Source of the DNA: Pelagibius sp028280305
GTDB lineage: Bacteria > Pseudomonadota > Alphaproteobacteria > Kiloniellales > Kiloniellaceae
Length of the DNA stretch: 64,000 nt
Direction: 5' to 3' (one strand)
Assembly: GCF_965233615.1 (NCBI RefSeq)
Contig: NZ_OZ247495.1
The notes below the pieces were generated by a model that did not search any database, was not told the DNA's origin, and saw only the letters and a list, made by a program, of their open reading frames with translations. Below are positions 32,867 through 43,468 of the stretch, one piece after another. Made by a program: the position numbers and the translations under genes. The first letter of the stretch is position 1. Each line of letters begins with the position of its first letter.

Positions 32867-34771
32867 CTAGTGGTTCTGGCCAGCATAAGACGGCCCGCCG
32901 GTCAGGGTTTGTTCAACAAGACGCTGATTGACCGTCACGTCGAGTTCCTGTTGCAGCGAGCCCAGGAACTGCTGGAAGATGTCGTCCTTGATCGAGGCTT
33001 CCAGTTGATCTGAAAGCTGGTCGAGCCGTTCCTGCTGACCGTCCTGATCGGCCCCCAACACCTGCTCCAGCTTCGCGATGATCTGGCTGCCGGGCGTTGC
33101 CGCCAGGGTGACGTCGCCCGGATCGATGTCGAAAAGCTGCTGTGACAATGCCGGGGCCGGCGTGCGCTGCGGATTGTTTTCGAAGCGGGTGATCGGTTCC
33201 GTGCGTTGAAGGGATAGGCCTTCGGCTTCCGCCAGGGCGGCGAAGTCCTCGCCGGCCTCCAGCCTTTGGACGAGGGCCTCAGCGCGCTCCTGGCTGATGC
33301 GGCCGAGCTCGCGGGCCTGCCACAGCCTGACGACGTCCTCGCGGACCTCCTCCAACGGCCTGAGCGCCGGTGCGATAAGGGCGTCAACCCGTATGACGAA
33401 GTAATCGCCGTCCAGCGTTTCCGTCAACAGGCTGGTGTCGCCCTCGGCCGTGGTCCGCAATACCTCAATGAACTGATCCAGGGCCGGCAGGCCCTCCACC
33501 ACGTTGCCCTCGGCATCGCGGCCCTGCAGGTCGATGGCGGCGATCCGGCGGGAGGGGATTCCCAGGTTGCCGGCGGCCTCTTCGATGGGCAACCCTCCGG
33601 CGATGGCCTCGTCGTAGCGGTTCGCCTGCTCGATCACCACATCGATGGCCTGATTATCGGCCAGCTCGCGCTCCAATTGGTCGCGCAGGGTTTCCAGATC
33701 GGCTTCCTCCCCCGGCTCGACCGCACCGACCTGGGCAACGTGCCAACCGAAGGCACTCTGTATGGGTGCGCTTGTCGCCCCGGATTCAAGCGCGAAGACA
33801 GCATCGCTCAAGGCCGCGGGCAGTTCGGCCTTGGCGACAAGGCCCAATGCGACCGGTGCGCGGCCCGTGGCTTCCTCGGCGGCGGCTGCGAAGTCAGCGC
33901 CGCCGGCGATCACCTCGGCCAGGGCCTGAGCCGCTGCCTCGTCCGACAGGACCGCCTGGGTGACTTCCCGGCGCTCCGGCTTGGAAAGCTCCTCGCGGCG
34001 CGCCTCGAACTCCGCCAGCAGATCCTCCTCCGATATCGCGATTTCCGCCGCCGCGTCGGCCACTCGAAGGTGGACCAGGGTCACGGTTTTGAATTCCGGC
34101 GTCATGAGGCTGGCGGAGGCACTCTCATAGGTCTCCTGTATGGCCGCATCATCCGGCTGCCCCAAAGCGCTGGCATCGCCGTTCTCCAGGACCACATAGT
34201 CCGCAACGCGGCGCTCTTCCCTATAGGCGAAAAGCTGCCGGGTCAGGCTTTGCGGGGCGACCGCTCCCTCAGTGACGGCCTGGGTCAACTGTTGGCGGCT
34301 GGTGTCGCGGCCGAGGATCTGGAGAAACCCGGCCTCACTCATGTTGCTGAATTGCAGCGCCTGGATGAAGCGGTTGCGGTCGAAGCGGCCGGTAGCGTCC
34401 TGGAAAGCCGGGTTCTCCAGGATTTCGGTCCGCATCTGCTCCTCGGTCATGATCAGCCCCATGCGCGACGCCATCTCATCGAGCAGCGCGCGGCTTACAA
34501 GCCTGTTGAGAACCTGCTGGGGGATACCGAAAATCTGGGCCTGTTCCGGTGTTAGCTGAGTGCCGAAGCGGCGGCTTACAGTGGCGATCTCCTGCGACAG
34601 CTCCTGGGCATAGGTCTGCTGGTCGATCACCATGTCGCCGACCGTTGCGACGCTCTGGTTGTGGCCCTGTGTCCGGAAGATGTCGCCGATGCCCCAAACC
34701 GCGAAGCTGAGAATCAACAGGCCGAACAGGGGGATCAACATGATCTTTACAAGGAGACTACGGCTTTTCAT
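32867..34771 (-). CDS. PpiD-like periplasmic peptidyl-prolyl isomerase/chaperone
   Basis: Membrane-anchored folding factor of about 634 residues. One helix (residues about 10-30, MLIPLFGLLILSFAVWGIGDIF) anchors it, followed by the SurA-N-like chaperone region (residues about 40-200) and a parvulin-type region (about 240-370). It probably helps outer-membrane and secreted proteins fold at the inner-membrane exit. The start at 34771 (MKSRSLL) follows the family; an ATG 23 codons earlier at 34840 exists. It is first in the ppiD-trpE-GST run and diverges from tpiA, an order common in Rhodospirillales. Confidence 0.88.
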   Translation of the reverse strand: MKSRSLLVKIMLIPLFGLLILSFAVWGIGDIFRTQGHNQSVATVGDMVIDQQTYAQELSQEIATVSRRFGTQLTPEQAQIFGIPQQVLNRLVSRALLDEMASRMGLIMTEEQMRTEILENPAFQDATGRFDRNRFIQALQFSNMSEAGFLQILGRDTSRQQLTQAVTEGAVAPQSLTRQLFAYREERRVADYVVLENGDASALGQPDDAAIQETYESASASLMTPEFKTVTLVHLRVADAAAEIAISEEDLLAEFEARREELSKPERREVTQAVLSDEAAAQALAEVIAGGADFAAAAEEATGRAPVALGLVAKAELPAALSDAVFALESGATSAPIQSAFGWHVAQVGAVEPGEEADLETLRDQLERELADNQAIDVVIEQANRYDEAIAGGLPIEEAAGNLGIPSRRIAAIDLQGRDAEGNVVEGLPALDQFIEVLRTTAEGDTSLLTETLDGDYFVIRVDALIAPALRPLEEVREDVVRLWQARELGRISQERAEALVQRLEAGEDFAALAEAEGLSLQRTEPITRFENNPQRTPAPALSQQLFDIDPGDVTLAATPGSQIIAKLEQVLGADQDGQQERLDQLSDQLEASIKDDIFQQFLGSLQQELDVTVNQRLVEQTLTGGPSYAGQNH

Positions 34772-34996
34772 CGCTTGGTGCTGACTCTCTTGGTGGGAAC
34801 CGTTTTCTGGCGGCTCAGATTTCACGGCCCGGTGTTGCATGGTAAGGGCGGCGGCAGTTTAGAAAGGCCCCCCGCAGCGGGCAACACGCAAATCCATGGT
34901 TTTCTATGGCTTTCGCTCACTTTCTCGCGGGGATTGGCCGGGGGGTACGCCTGTGTTAGGAAAGCGATCCGCCGTTTGGAAGGGGAATCGCCAGCG

Positions 34997-35743
34997 ATGA
35001 AGCCGTTAATTGCCGGCAATTGGAAAATGAATGGCTTGGCGGCTGACGCCAGAGCCCTGGCCGAAGACCTCAAGGCAAGCAGCCAGGCCGCGGGTCCCGC
35101 CTGCGAGCTGCTGGTTTGCCCGCCTTTTCTTCATGTCCCGCTTGTGGCGGAGATTCTTGGGGGCTCCAGCATTCATGTTGGCGGACAGGACTGCCACGCG
35201 ACGGCCTCCGGCGCGCACACCGGTGATACTTCTGGCGCGATGCTGCGCGATCTGGGCTGCAGTCACGTCATCCTGGGCCACTCCGAGCGCCGCGCCGACC
35301 ATGGTGAAAGTGATGCGTTGATCAGGGCCAAGGCGGAAGCGGCGCTGGCCGCCGGGCTGGTGCCGATTGTCTGTGTCGGCGAAACCGCCGGCGAGCGGTC
35401 GTCCGGCCAGGCGCTGACGGTGATTGCCCGGCAGCTCAAGGGCTCGGTCCCCGTCGGTATGGCTGCAGAACGGCTGGTTGTGGCCTATGAGCCGGTTTGG
35501 GCCATCGGCACGGGCGATACCGCAACCCCGGGTGACGTTGCCGAGGTGCACAACGAGATCCGCCGTGTGTTGGCCGGTTTGGTCGGGGAGGGCTCGGATC
35601 AGGTCCGTATCCTCTATGGCGGCTCGGTGAAGCCCGAAAACGCGGCGGAGCTTCTCGCGCAGAGCAACGTGGGCGGCGCCCTGGTCGGCGGTGCCAGCCT
35701 GAAACCCCAGGATTTCCTGGCCATAGCGGCCAGTTGCCCCTGA
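34997..35743 (+). CDS. tpiA: Triosephosphate isomerase
   Basis: Interconverts dihydroxyacetone phosphate and glyceraldehyde 3-phosphate. It has 248 residues, the normal length. The substrate lysine is in AGNWKMNG at the start, the electrophilic histidine in VILGHSERR near residue 95, and the catalytic glutamate in VAYEPVWAIGTG near 165, followed by the phosphate-binding YGGSVKPENA. The ATG at 34997 is fixed by the family N terminus. Confidence 0.97.
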   Translation: MKPLIAGNWKMNGLAADARALAEDLKASSQAAGPACELLVCPPFLHVPLVAEILGGSSIHVGGQDCHATASGAHTGDTSGAMLRDLGCSHVILGHSERRADHGESDALIRAKAEAALAAGLVPIVCVGETAGERSSGQALTVIARQLKGSVPVGMAAERLVVAYEPVWAIGTGDTATPGDVAEVHNEIRRVLAGLVGEGSDQVRILYGGSVKPENAAELLAQSNVGGALVGGASLKPQDFLAIAASCP

Positions 35744-35892
35744 AGCTGCCGCGGCCCGGCAATCCCCTCTCGGGCGGATTTTTCTGGTCTTTCCGGGCCG
35801 AAGACATTACATAGCCCGCAATTGTCGAGGGTTATTGTCGTCGCCGCCCTCCGGGCGGCGCGCCGAGCCCGGGGCGATATCCCTGAAACAGT

Positions 35893-35921
35893 TTTCGGCG
35901 CGGCGTGGATCCGACTATACG
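35893..35921 (+). promoter_or_regulatory. Candidate promoter of secG
   Basis: TTTCGG (35893-35898) and TATACG (35916-35921) are 17 bases apart, 43 bases before the secG start. This is a motif match only. Confidence 0.3.
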
Positions 35922-35963
35922 CACCGAGCCCATGAAGGACGCTGACCCCAGCGCACGGACAGC

Positions 35964-36332
35964 ATGCAGGAAGTACTTCTCGTCGTTCACATTCTTCTGG
36001 CCCTGGCGCTGATCGGGGTGGTGCTGCTGCAGCGGAGCGAAGGCGGTGGCCTTGGTATCGGCGGTGGCGGCGGCGGTGCCGGCGGCGGCGGTATGGGGGG
36101 CTTTCTGACCGGCCGGGGGACAGCCAACCTGCTGACCCGGACAACGGCGATCCTGGCCGCCTGCTTCATGATCACCAGCATCACCTTGACCATACTGGCC
36201 GGCGGCGGCGGCGAGAGCCGCTCGATTGTCGATGATCTTCCGCCCGGTCCGGCCCATACGGCGCCGATGGGGTCCGACCCTGTCGAGTCCACCCCGGTGG
36301 TGCCGACCGAGCCTACGGTCCCGACCCAGTAA
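35964..36332 (+). CDS. secG: Protein translocase subunit SecG
   Basis: Small inner-membrane subunit of the SecYEG channel, 122 residues. Two hydrophobic helices (about 2-20 and 53-75) flank a very glycine-rich loop near residues 27-48, the typical SecG layout. The C-terminal tail is rich in proline, threonine and valine and is longer than in Escherichia coli, as often seen in alphaproteobacteria. It lies between tpiA and pyrG. Confidence 0.93.
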   Translation: MQEVLLVVHILLALALIGVVLLQRSEGGGLGIGGGGGGAGGGGMGGFLTGRGTANLLTRTTAILAACFMITSITLTILAGGGGESRSIVDDLPPGPAHTAPMGSDPVESTPVVPTEPTVPTQ

Positions 36333-36619
36333 GGCGTAGTCAGCGCAGACCCGACTCGGGGCCGTTCAGGTACGGCAGCTTTCAGATCCAGCTTTTACGC
36401 AAGGCGACTCGGCGGCGGCGATATCGTGCGCCCGCGAAGGCCGTCCTGCGGCGGCGGCTGGTCTTTCCCGAAACGGCCATTTAAGCGCTCGGTAACTGTT
36501 GCTTCGCCCCCGGATTACCACCGACTTTCCCGACCTTCGCGGCCCCATTGCGGCAAAGTGAATTTGACCGCTCCGCAAGGCTTGCTTCCGGGCCTGTGAT
36601 GCTTCAATAGTCTTGGCCC

Positions 36620-38245
36620 ATGGCGCGGTTTATTTTCATCACCGGCGGCGTGGTGTCCTCCCTCGGAAAAGGTCTCTGTTCCGCAGCGCTTGGAGCGCTC
36701 CTCCAGGCTCGCGGATTTAAGGTCCGGCTGCGAAAGCTCGACCCTTACCTGAACGTGGACCCGGGAACCATGTCGCCCTATCAGCACGGCGAGGTCTACG
36801 TCACCGACGACGGGGCCGAAACCGATCTCGACCTGGGTCACTACGAACGCTTCACCGGCGTCCCGGCGCGCAAGAGCGACAACGTGACCACCGGACAGAT
36901 CTACTCAAACGTTCTGGCGCGGGAGCGGCGCGGCGAGTATTTGGGCGCTACCGTCCAGGTCATTCCCCATGTGACCGATGCCATCAAAGCCTTCGTGCTC
37001 GGCGATCTGGCGGACGAAGACTTTGTGATCTGCGAGATCGGCGGCACGGTCGGCGACATCGAAGGCCTGCCTTTCCTGGAGGCGATCCGCCAGCTCGGCA
37101 ATGAGTTGGGGCGAGACCGCAGCCTGTTCCTGCACTGTACCCTGATCCCCTACATTGCCGCCGCCGGCGAACTGAAGACCAAGCCGACACAGCACTCGGT
37201 GAAAGAGCTGCAGTCGGTCGGCATCAAGCCGGACATCCTGGTCTGCCGCAGCGAGCGGGAAATTCCCAAGGAAGAGCGCCGCAAGATCGGCCTGTTCTGC
37301 AACGTGCGCGAGGAAGCGGTGATTCCCGCTCTGGACGTACGATCGATCTATGCCGTGCCCAGGGCCTATCACGAAGAGGGGCTCGACGACGAGGTCTGCC
37401 GACATTTCGGTCTTGAGGTCGGGCAACCGGGGCTGGAGAACTGGGACCGGATCATGGGCCGGGTCGACGAGCCGGACGGCGAGGTCAACATCGGCGTGAT
37501 CGGCAAGTATGTGAGCCTGCTGGACGCCTACAAGTCTCTGGCCGAATCCCTGACCCACGGCGGCATCGCCAACAACGTGAAGGTGAAGGTTTCCTGGCTG
37601 GATTCAGAGATCTTCGAACAGGAAGGCACGATCCAGCAGCTTGAGGGCGTGCACGGCATTCTGGTGCCCGGCGGCTTCGGCGAGCGGGGGGCTGAGGGGA
37701 AGATCGCCGCGGCGCGCTTTGCCCGCGAACATCAGGTGCCGTACTTCGGCATCTGCTTCGGCATGCAGATGGCGGTGATCGAGGCGGCCCGCAATCTTGC
37801 GGCGCTGCCCCACGCCGGCTCGACGGAGTTCGGCAGCCCTGCGGATCCGGTGGTCGGCCTGATGACCGAGTGGTCACGGGGCAATCAGGTCGAACGGCGT
37901 AACAGCCAAAGCGATCTGGGCGGCACCATGCGTCTTGGTGCCTATCCCTGCGTTTTGAGTGCGGGCAGCCGGGTTCGCGAGATCTATCAGTCTGATTCGA
38001 TCACCGAGCGGCACCGCCACCGCTACGAGGTGAACATCAATTACAAAGAGCGCCTGGAGCAGGCGGGCATGCTGTTTTCAGGCCTGTCCCCGGATGGGGA
38101 ACTGCCGGAAATCGTTGAGCTCCCGAGCCACCCCTGGTTCGTCGGGGTTCAATTCCATCCCGAACTGAAGTCCCGGCCCTTCGATCCGCATCCGCTGTTC
38201 ACTTCTTTCGTGGCGGCAGCGGTGGAGCAGTCGCGCCTGGTTTAG
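36620..38245 (+). CDS. pyrG: CTP synthase
   Basis: Aminates UTP to CTP with glutamine and ATP. It has 541 residues. The N-terminal synthetase domain starts ARFIFITGGVVSSLGKGL and carries LDPYLNVDPGTMSPYQHGE; the C-terminal class I glutaminase has its nucleophile in FGICFGMQ near residue 380 and the His-Glu pair in GVQFHPELKS near 511. It is convergent with kdsA, 21 bases apart. The 287 bases upstream hold nothing recognisable except a TTGACC near 36565 that could be a -35 element. Confidence 0.98.
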   Translation: MARFIFITGGVVSSLGKGLCSAALGALLQARGFKVRLRKLDPYLNVDPGTMSPYQHGEVYVTDDGAETDLDLGHYERFTGVPARKSDNVTTGQIYSNVLARERRGEYLGATVQVIPHVTDAIKAFVLGDLADEDFVICEIGGTVGDIEGLPFLEAIRQLGNELGRDRSLFLHCTLIPYIAAAGELKTKPTQHSVKELQSVGIKPDILVCRSEREIPKEERRKIGLFCNVREEAVIPALDVRSIYAVPRAYHEEGLDDEVCRHFGLEVGQPGLENWDRIMGRVDEPDGEVNIGVIGKYVSLLDAYKSLAESLTHGGIANNVKVKVSWLDSEIFEQEGTIQQLEGVHGILVPGGFGERGAEGKIAAARFAREHQVPYFGICFGMQMAVIEAARNLAALPHAGSTEFGSPADPVVGLMTEWSRGNQVERRNSQSDLGGTMRLGAYPCVLSAGSRVREIYQSDSITERHRHRYEVNINYKERLEQAGMLFSGLSPDGELPEIVELPSHPWFVGVQFHPELKSRPFDPHPLFTSFVAAAVEQSRLV

Positions 38246-38266
38246 GCAGGTGCCCGCCGCCCGACG

Positions 38267-39121
<855 letters not shown>

Positions 39122-39458
39122 CTTGAACATCCCTTGGACGGTGGAGTGGGTTGGAAAGCGGACTCTGGCCGCCGCCGCTGGGGTGCTTACTAGCGATAGT
39201 CCCCGGACGCCGCAAGTCGAGAGGGGACGGTTATGCCAGAGCCTAAGACCAAAATCTAAGAGAAGTTGGGTCTGGCTGGAGACCGAACCAGCAGCCAACC
39301 TGGACGGCTTTTAGACAACATTAACTAACGAACTGATTGATAGACTTCAGTGTGTGATCGCATTAATTGATTATAAACAGAGCGGCATATTTCTCTCCGG
39401 AACAAAACAAAATGACTGCAATCGTACTTGGGTGCCGCAATCCTGATCGGAGAAGGTT
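39122..39458. other. Divergent intergenic region between kdsA and the chemoreceptor gene
   Basis: 337 bases without a recognisable gene. The kdsA-proximal part is GC-rich. From about 39310 to 39420 it becomes AT-rich (TTGATA at 39337-39342 and TTGATTATAAAC around 39367), a likely promoter area for the chemoreceptor gene, but no convincing -35/-10 pair with normal spacing was found. No RNA gene or palindrome stands out. Confidence 0.5.
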
Positions 39459-41243
39459 ATGCCCAAGTTGATAGTGTTTTCATCCTTCAAGAACCTGAAG
39501 CTGCGTTCCAAGACTCTTGGCCTCGTGGCCATCCTGCTCGCCATACTCGGCGTAAACGCCGGCGTCACGCTTTGGAAGCTCGATCTTATCGGTGCCGAGA
39601 TTGCAGAGTTGGCTGAGATTGATCTGCCGCTGACCCGCGGCGTTACCGAGGCCAGCGTGCTGCAGTTGGAACAGGCGATTCTTTTCGAGCGCGCCGGCCG
39701 TCTCGGTGAAGCTATGGCCGTCGGACATGCCGACAGCGAGCGCTTCGCAGCGGTGGTTGAGCGCTTCAACGCAATCAACGGCAAAGTCGAGGAGGAGATG
39801 CTGGAAGCCGCTGCATTCGCGGAAACCGCTATCGGTCAGGCGCATGGTGACTACCAGCGCGCTGAGTATAAGAGGGTGGCCGAGCAGTTGAAGAACATCG
39901 TCGCGGCGCATGAATCCTACGCAGAGCATGCGGCCGAGGTGTTCGTGTTGTTCGATACCGGTGAGATTCTGCGCGCGGAAAAAGCAACCGAGCAGGTTGA
40001 GAGTGAGCAGGATACGCTGACCCACGAGATCGAAGCGTTGCTCTTCGAACTGGAGAGCTTTACACAAGCCGCTGCAACCAAGGCAGAGACGGACGAAAAG
40101 CGTGCCGTTGTGCTGCTGGCGGGCATTTCTCTTGCCGGGATGGTTCTGGGCCTGGGCCTTGGCTGGGTCATTTCAAGCGCTATGTCGAAGCCGCTGTCCC
40201 GCGCGGTCGCAACGGTGAAGGCCCTGGCCGAGGGCGATACCTCGGTGGAACTGAAGGCGGACTCCGAGGATGAAGTCGGTGAACTGGCAAAGACGATCGA
40301 GGTGTTTCGCCAGACCACCATCGAGGCCAAGGCGCTTGCGGAACGGCAGAAGGTCGAGGAAGCCCGCGAGAAGCAGCGTCTTGAACGCCAGGCTGAACTG
40401 ACCCGGAACTTCGACAACAAGATCCAGGTGGTCTTGGAAACTGTCGCCGCGGCTGCGACCGAGATGCAATCGACCGCCGGGTCGTTGACCGCGACGGCGG
40501 AGCAGACGTCCGAGCAATCAGGCTCCGTCGCCTCGGCGTCCCAGGAAGCATCCACCAACGTACAGACCGTCGCCGCCGCTGCCGAGGAGCTTTCCAACGC
40601 CATTGCCGAAATCAGCAATCAGGTGGCGCAGTCCACCGCTGTAGCACAGGGCGCAGTGAACCAGGCGGATGCGGCCAATGAAGAGATGCAGGGTCTCGAC
40701 GAGGCCGGTCAGCGGATCGGCGAGATCATGTCGCTCATTTCGGATATTGCCGAGCAGACCAACCTGCTCGCCTTGAATGCCACCATCGAGGCGGCCAGGG
40801 CCGGTGAGGCCGGTAAGGGCTTTGCCGTCGTGGCCAACGAGGTGAAGTCCCTGGCTAATCAGACCGCTAAGGCAACCGAGGAAATCTCCCGCCAGATTGG
40901 TGAAATGCAGGCCGCCACCGGCGGTGCGGTCGGCAAGATCAAAGAGATTTCCAGCACCATTACCACCATCAGCGAGATCGCCACCGATATCGCTTCGGCT
41001 GTGGAGGAGCAGACGGCGGCAACCCAGGAGATCGCCCGCAATGTGGAACAGGCGGCGGCCGGGACGGCAGCGGTCGACAAGAACATTTCCGGTGTTTCCG
41101 CTGCGGCCGAGGAAACCGGTAGCTCCGCAAAGGATGTTCTGGAGGCGGCGGGCGAGTTGGCGCGTCAGTCGGAAACCATGAAGTCCGAGGTCCAGGGTTT
41201 TCTGGACGGCATCCGTCAACTCGACGAGGTCGAGGCCGCTTGA
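39459..41243 (+). CDS. Methyl-accepting chemotaxis protein
   Basis: Chemoreceptor of 594 residues. One helix at about 20-38, a mostly helical periplasmic domain of about 170 residues, a second helix at about 208-230, then HAMP (SKPLSRAVATVKALAEGD) and a long signalling coiled coil. The hairpin tip includes SLISDIAEQTNLLALNATIEAARAGEAGKGFAVVANEVKSLA in overlapping parts, the kinase-contact region, near residues 425-465. The protein ends EVEAA without the pentapeptide tether for CheR/CheB. GGAG lies before the ATG. It interrupts the usual kdsA-eno neighbourhood; no other che genes are present. Confidence 0.92.
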   Translation: MPKLIVFSSFKNLKLRSKTLGLVAILLAILGVNAGVTLWKLDLIGAEIAELAEIDLPLTRGVTEASVLQLEQAILFERAGRLGEAMAVGHADSERFAAVVERFNAINGKVEEEMLEAAAFAETAIGQAHGDYQRAEYKRVAEQLKNIVAAHESYAEHAAEVFVLFDTGEILRAEKATEQVESEQDTLTHEIEALLFELESFTQAAATKAETDEKRAVVLLAGISLAGMVLGLGLGWVISSAMSKPLSRAVATVKALAEGDTSVELKADSEDEVGELAKTIEVFRQTTIEAKALAERQKVEEAREKQRLERQAELTRNFDNKIQVVLETVAAAATEMQSTAGSLTATAEQTSEQSGSVASASQEASTNVQTVAAAAEELSNAIAEISNQVAQSTAVAQGAVNQADAANEEMQGLDEAGQRIGEIMSLISDIAEQTNLLALNATIEAARAGEAGKGFAVVANEVKSLANQTAKATEEISRQIGEMQAATGGAVGKIKEISSTITTISEIATDIASAVEEQTAATQEIARNVEQAAAGTAAVDKNISGVSAAAEETGSSAKDVLEAAGELARQSETMKSEVQGFLDGIRQLDEVEAA

Positions 41244-41280
41244 CCGGCTGACAGCCTGCAACTCTCCGATCGTGCAGGTG

Positions 41281-41312
41281 AAACGGCGGTCCCTTAGGGG
41301 GGGCCGCCGTTT
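41281..41312 (+). terminator. Terminator behind the chemoreceptor gene
   Basis: AAACGGCGG (41281-41289) pairs with CCGCCGTTT (41304-41312), with CCC/GGG extending the stem inside. The T tract is only the TTT of the stem, so it is a moderate intrinsic terminator, 37 bases behind the stop codon. Confidence 0.55.
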
Positions 41313-41498
41313 GCCGGTTCTGACCGAAGCGGAAGCCATTCGATTCTTCCTTCTTCGCATCCTTGCGGCAAAGATCGCCGGTCGACATTTCTGCGCCGCT
41401 CGCCTATAGCCTATCGCTGCCGCGGGCGTTCAGCCCGGAGCGGCACCCGGGGGTCTCAATTCCCCGGAGATCTCAATTCAAGGAATGCTGAAAAGGTC

Positions 41499-42776
41499 AT
41501 GACCGCAATCATCGATATCAGGGGGCGGGAGATTCTGGACTCCCGCGGCAATCCGACCGTCGAGGTCGAAGTGACACTCGAAAGCGGCGCCTTTGGACGG
41601 GCTGCGGTGCCGTCCGGCGCCTCAACCGGGGCTCATGAGGCGGTCGAACTGCGCGATGGTGATGCGCATCGCTATGGGGGCAAGGGCGTGCTGGCAGCGG
41701 TCGAGGCGGTCAATCACGAGATCTTCGACGTGCTCTCCGGCCTGGAAGCCGAAGACCAGGTCCATATCGACCAGACCATGATCGATCTGGATGAGACCGA
41801 GAACAAAAGCCGCCTGGGCGCCAATGCCATTCTCGGCGTGTCTCTGGCAGTGGCCAAGGCGGCGGCGGAGGAGGCTGGCCTGCCGCTCTATCGCTATGTC
41901 GGTGGCAGCTACGCCCGGACCCTGCCGGTACCGATGATGAACATCATCAACGGCGGCGCCCATGCCGATAACCCCATCGACATCCAGGAATTCATGATCA
42001 TGCCGGTGGGCGCCGATAGCCTGGCCGAAGCGGTGCGGGCGGGCGCCGAGATCTTTCATGCCCTGCGCAAGGGCCTGAAGGACGCCGGCCACAACACCAA
42101 TGTCGGCGACGAGGGCGGTTTCGCACCCAACCTGGCGTCGACCGATGAGGCCCTGGGCTTTGTGGCGCGGGCCACGGAGGCTGCCGGTTACAAGCTGGGC
42201 GACGATGTCATGCTGGCGCTCGATTGCGCCTCCACCGAGTACTTCAAGAACGGCAAGTATGAATTGGAAGGCGAGGGCAAGAGCCTGGATAGCGCGGCCA
42301 TGGTCGACTATCTGGTGGCGCTCTGCGATCGCTACCCCATCCTCTCCATCGAGGACGGCATGGGCGAAGACGACTGGGACGGCTGGAAGCTGCTGACCGA
42401 CGCCCTGGGCGACCGGGTGCAGCTGGTCGGTGACGACCTCTTTGTCACCAACCCGGCGCGGCTGCGCGACGGCATCGCCAAGGGCGTGGCGAACTCGATC
42501 CTGGTCAAGGTGAACCAGATCGGCACGCTTTCGGAGACCCTGGAGGCGGTGGATACGGCCCACAAGGCGGCCTATACCGCAGTGATGTCCCACCGTTCCG
42601 GGGAGACCGAAGACGCCACCATTGCCGACTTGGCGGTGGCGACCAATTGCGGCCAGATCAAGACCGGTTCGCTGTCGCGCTCCGACCGCCTGGCGAAATA
42701 CAACCAGTTGATCCGCATCGAAGAGGAATTGGGCACGGTCGCCGTCTATGCCGGGCGCGGCGTGTCGCGGGGATGA
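41499..42776 (+). CDS. eno: Enolase
   Basis: Interconverts 2-phosphoglycerate and phosphoenolpyruvate. It has 425 residues. Conserved parts are SRGNPTVEVEV at the start, PSGASTGAHEAVELRDGD near residue 37, NIINGGAHADNPIDIQEFM near 150, the metal ligand region LALDCASTEY near 240, SIEDGMGEDDWDGW near 285, GDDLFVTN near 312 and SHRSGETEDATIADLAVA near 365. AAGG lies some ten bases before the ATG. It is followed by ftsB on the same strand. Confidence 0.98.
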   Translation: MTAIIDIRGREILDSRGNPTVEVEVTLESGAFGRAAVPSGASTGAHEAVELRDGDAHRYGGKGVLAAVEAVNHEIFDVLSGLEAEDQVHIDQTMIDLDETENKSRLGANAILGVSLAVAKAAAEEAGLPLYRYVGGSYARTLPVPMMNIINGGAHADNPIDIQEFMIMPVGADSLAEAVRAGAEIFHALRKGLKDAGHNTNVGDEGGFAPNLASTDEALGFVARATEAAGYKLGDDVMLALDCASTEYFKNGKYELEGEGKSLDSAAMVDYLVALCDRYPILSIEDGMGEDDWDGWKLLTDALGDRVQLVGDDLFVTNPARLRDGIAKGVANSILVKVNQIGTLSETLEAVDTAHKAAYTAVMSHRSGETEDATIADLAVATNCGQIKTGSLSRSDRLAKYNQLIRIEEELGTVAVYAGRGVSRG

Positions 42777-42950
42777 CCCGAACGGGTGTGGTTCAGGTGC
42801 ATGACGGCGGTTGGCATTCTACCGTCTGAAGCATCCTGAATGAGTCCAAAGCCGGAACAGGCGCCTTCGAGAAGGGTTTCCTGAATCTCTTTGGAATCTA
42901 TGACTCTTTTTTCCTTGACCTGACGAATCGCGATGTGATTCGTTGGGTGC

Positions 42951-43292
42951 ATGCGGCTTGTCAGAGAGATCAAAAACCGCGCCCGTCAGGCGGCTCCCCA
43001 GGCTGTTGCCGCCTGCATGGTGGCCTACTTCGCCTATCACGCGATGAACGGTGATCGGGGCTTTTATGCCTGGATCATGCTGAAGCAGGAGCGCGCCCAG
43101 GTGACGGCGACTGCCGCGAGCCTGCGGGCCCAGCGCGCCGAGCTGGAATCCCGTGCGGGCCTGCTGCGCGGCGAGGCGTTGGAGCCGGACCTGTTGGAAG
43201 AGCGCGCGCAGGCGATCTTGAATTACGGCAGCGACCGGGATCATGTTATCTTTCTGCCCCCTGATTTGCGGCGCCCGGAGAAACCTCTCTGA
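42951..43292 (+). CDS. ftsB: Septum formation initiator, FtsB/DivIC family
   Basis: Small bitopic membrane protein of 113 residues linking the division proteins FtsQ and FtsL. A membrane helix (about 17-35, VAACMVAYFAYHAMNG) is followed by a coiled coil (about 44-75, LKQERAQVTATAASLRAQRAEL) and a short conserved tail with LEERAQAILNYGSDRDHVIF. Its position between eno and pdhA is the usual one in alphaproteobacteria. A good intrinsic terminator starts five bases after the stop. Confidence 0.88.
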   Translation: MRLVREIKNRARQAAPQAVAACMVAYFAYHAMNGDRGFYAWIMLKQERAQVTATAASLRAQRAELESRAGLLRGEALEPDLLEERAQAILNYGSDRDHVIFLPPDLRRPEKPL

Positions 43293-43296
43293 GCGA

Positions 43297-43321
43297 CAGG
43301 AGGCAACGGCTTCCTGTTTTT
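43297..43321 (+). terminator. Intrinsic terminator behind ftsB
   Basis: CAGGAGGC (43297-43304) pairs with GCTTCCTG (43309-43316), eight pairs including one G-T, with loop AACG, followed directly by five T residues. It separates eno-ftsB from the pyruvate dehydrogenase operon. Confidence 0.75.
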
Positions 43322-43329
43322 AACTTATA

Positions 43330-43357
43330 TTGTGTTAATCGCCATATTTTTTATATA
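43330..43357 (+). promoter_or_regulatory. Candidate promoter of the pdh operon
   Basis: TTGTGT (43330-43335) and TATATA (43352-43357) are 16 bases apart within a strikingly AT-rich stretch (43317-43378), about 110 bases before pdhA. The long leader behind it has no recognised structure. Confidence 0.4.
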
Positions 43358-43468
43358 AAACAATAGATTAACCACGATTGCATCGCCTATCTCCCTGCGG
43401 TAAGCTGCGCGCTTAGACGGGCGGATTTCAACCGCTCATGGCCCCATCCGCAACGCGGGGAGTTCCCT

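Noticed and set aside
42746..42973. 75-codon minus-strand frame between eno and ftsB
   Set aside because: It overlaps both neighbours, has no ribosome-binding site worth noting and no recognisable family.
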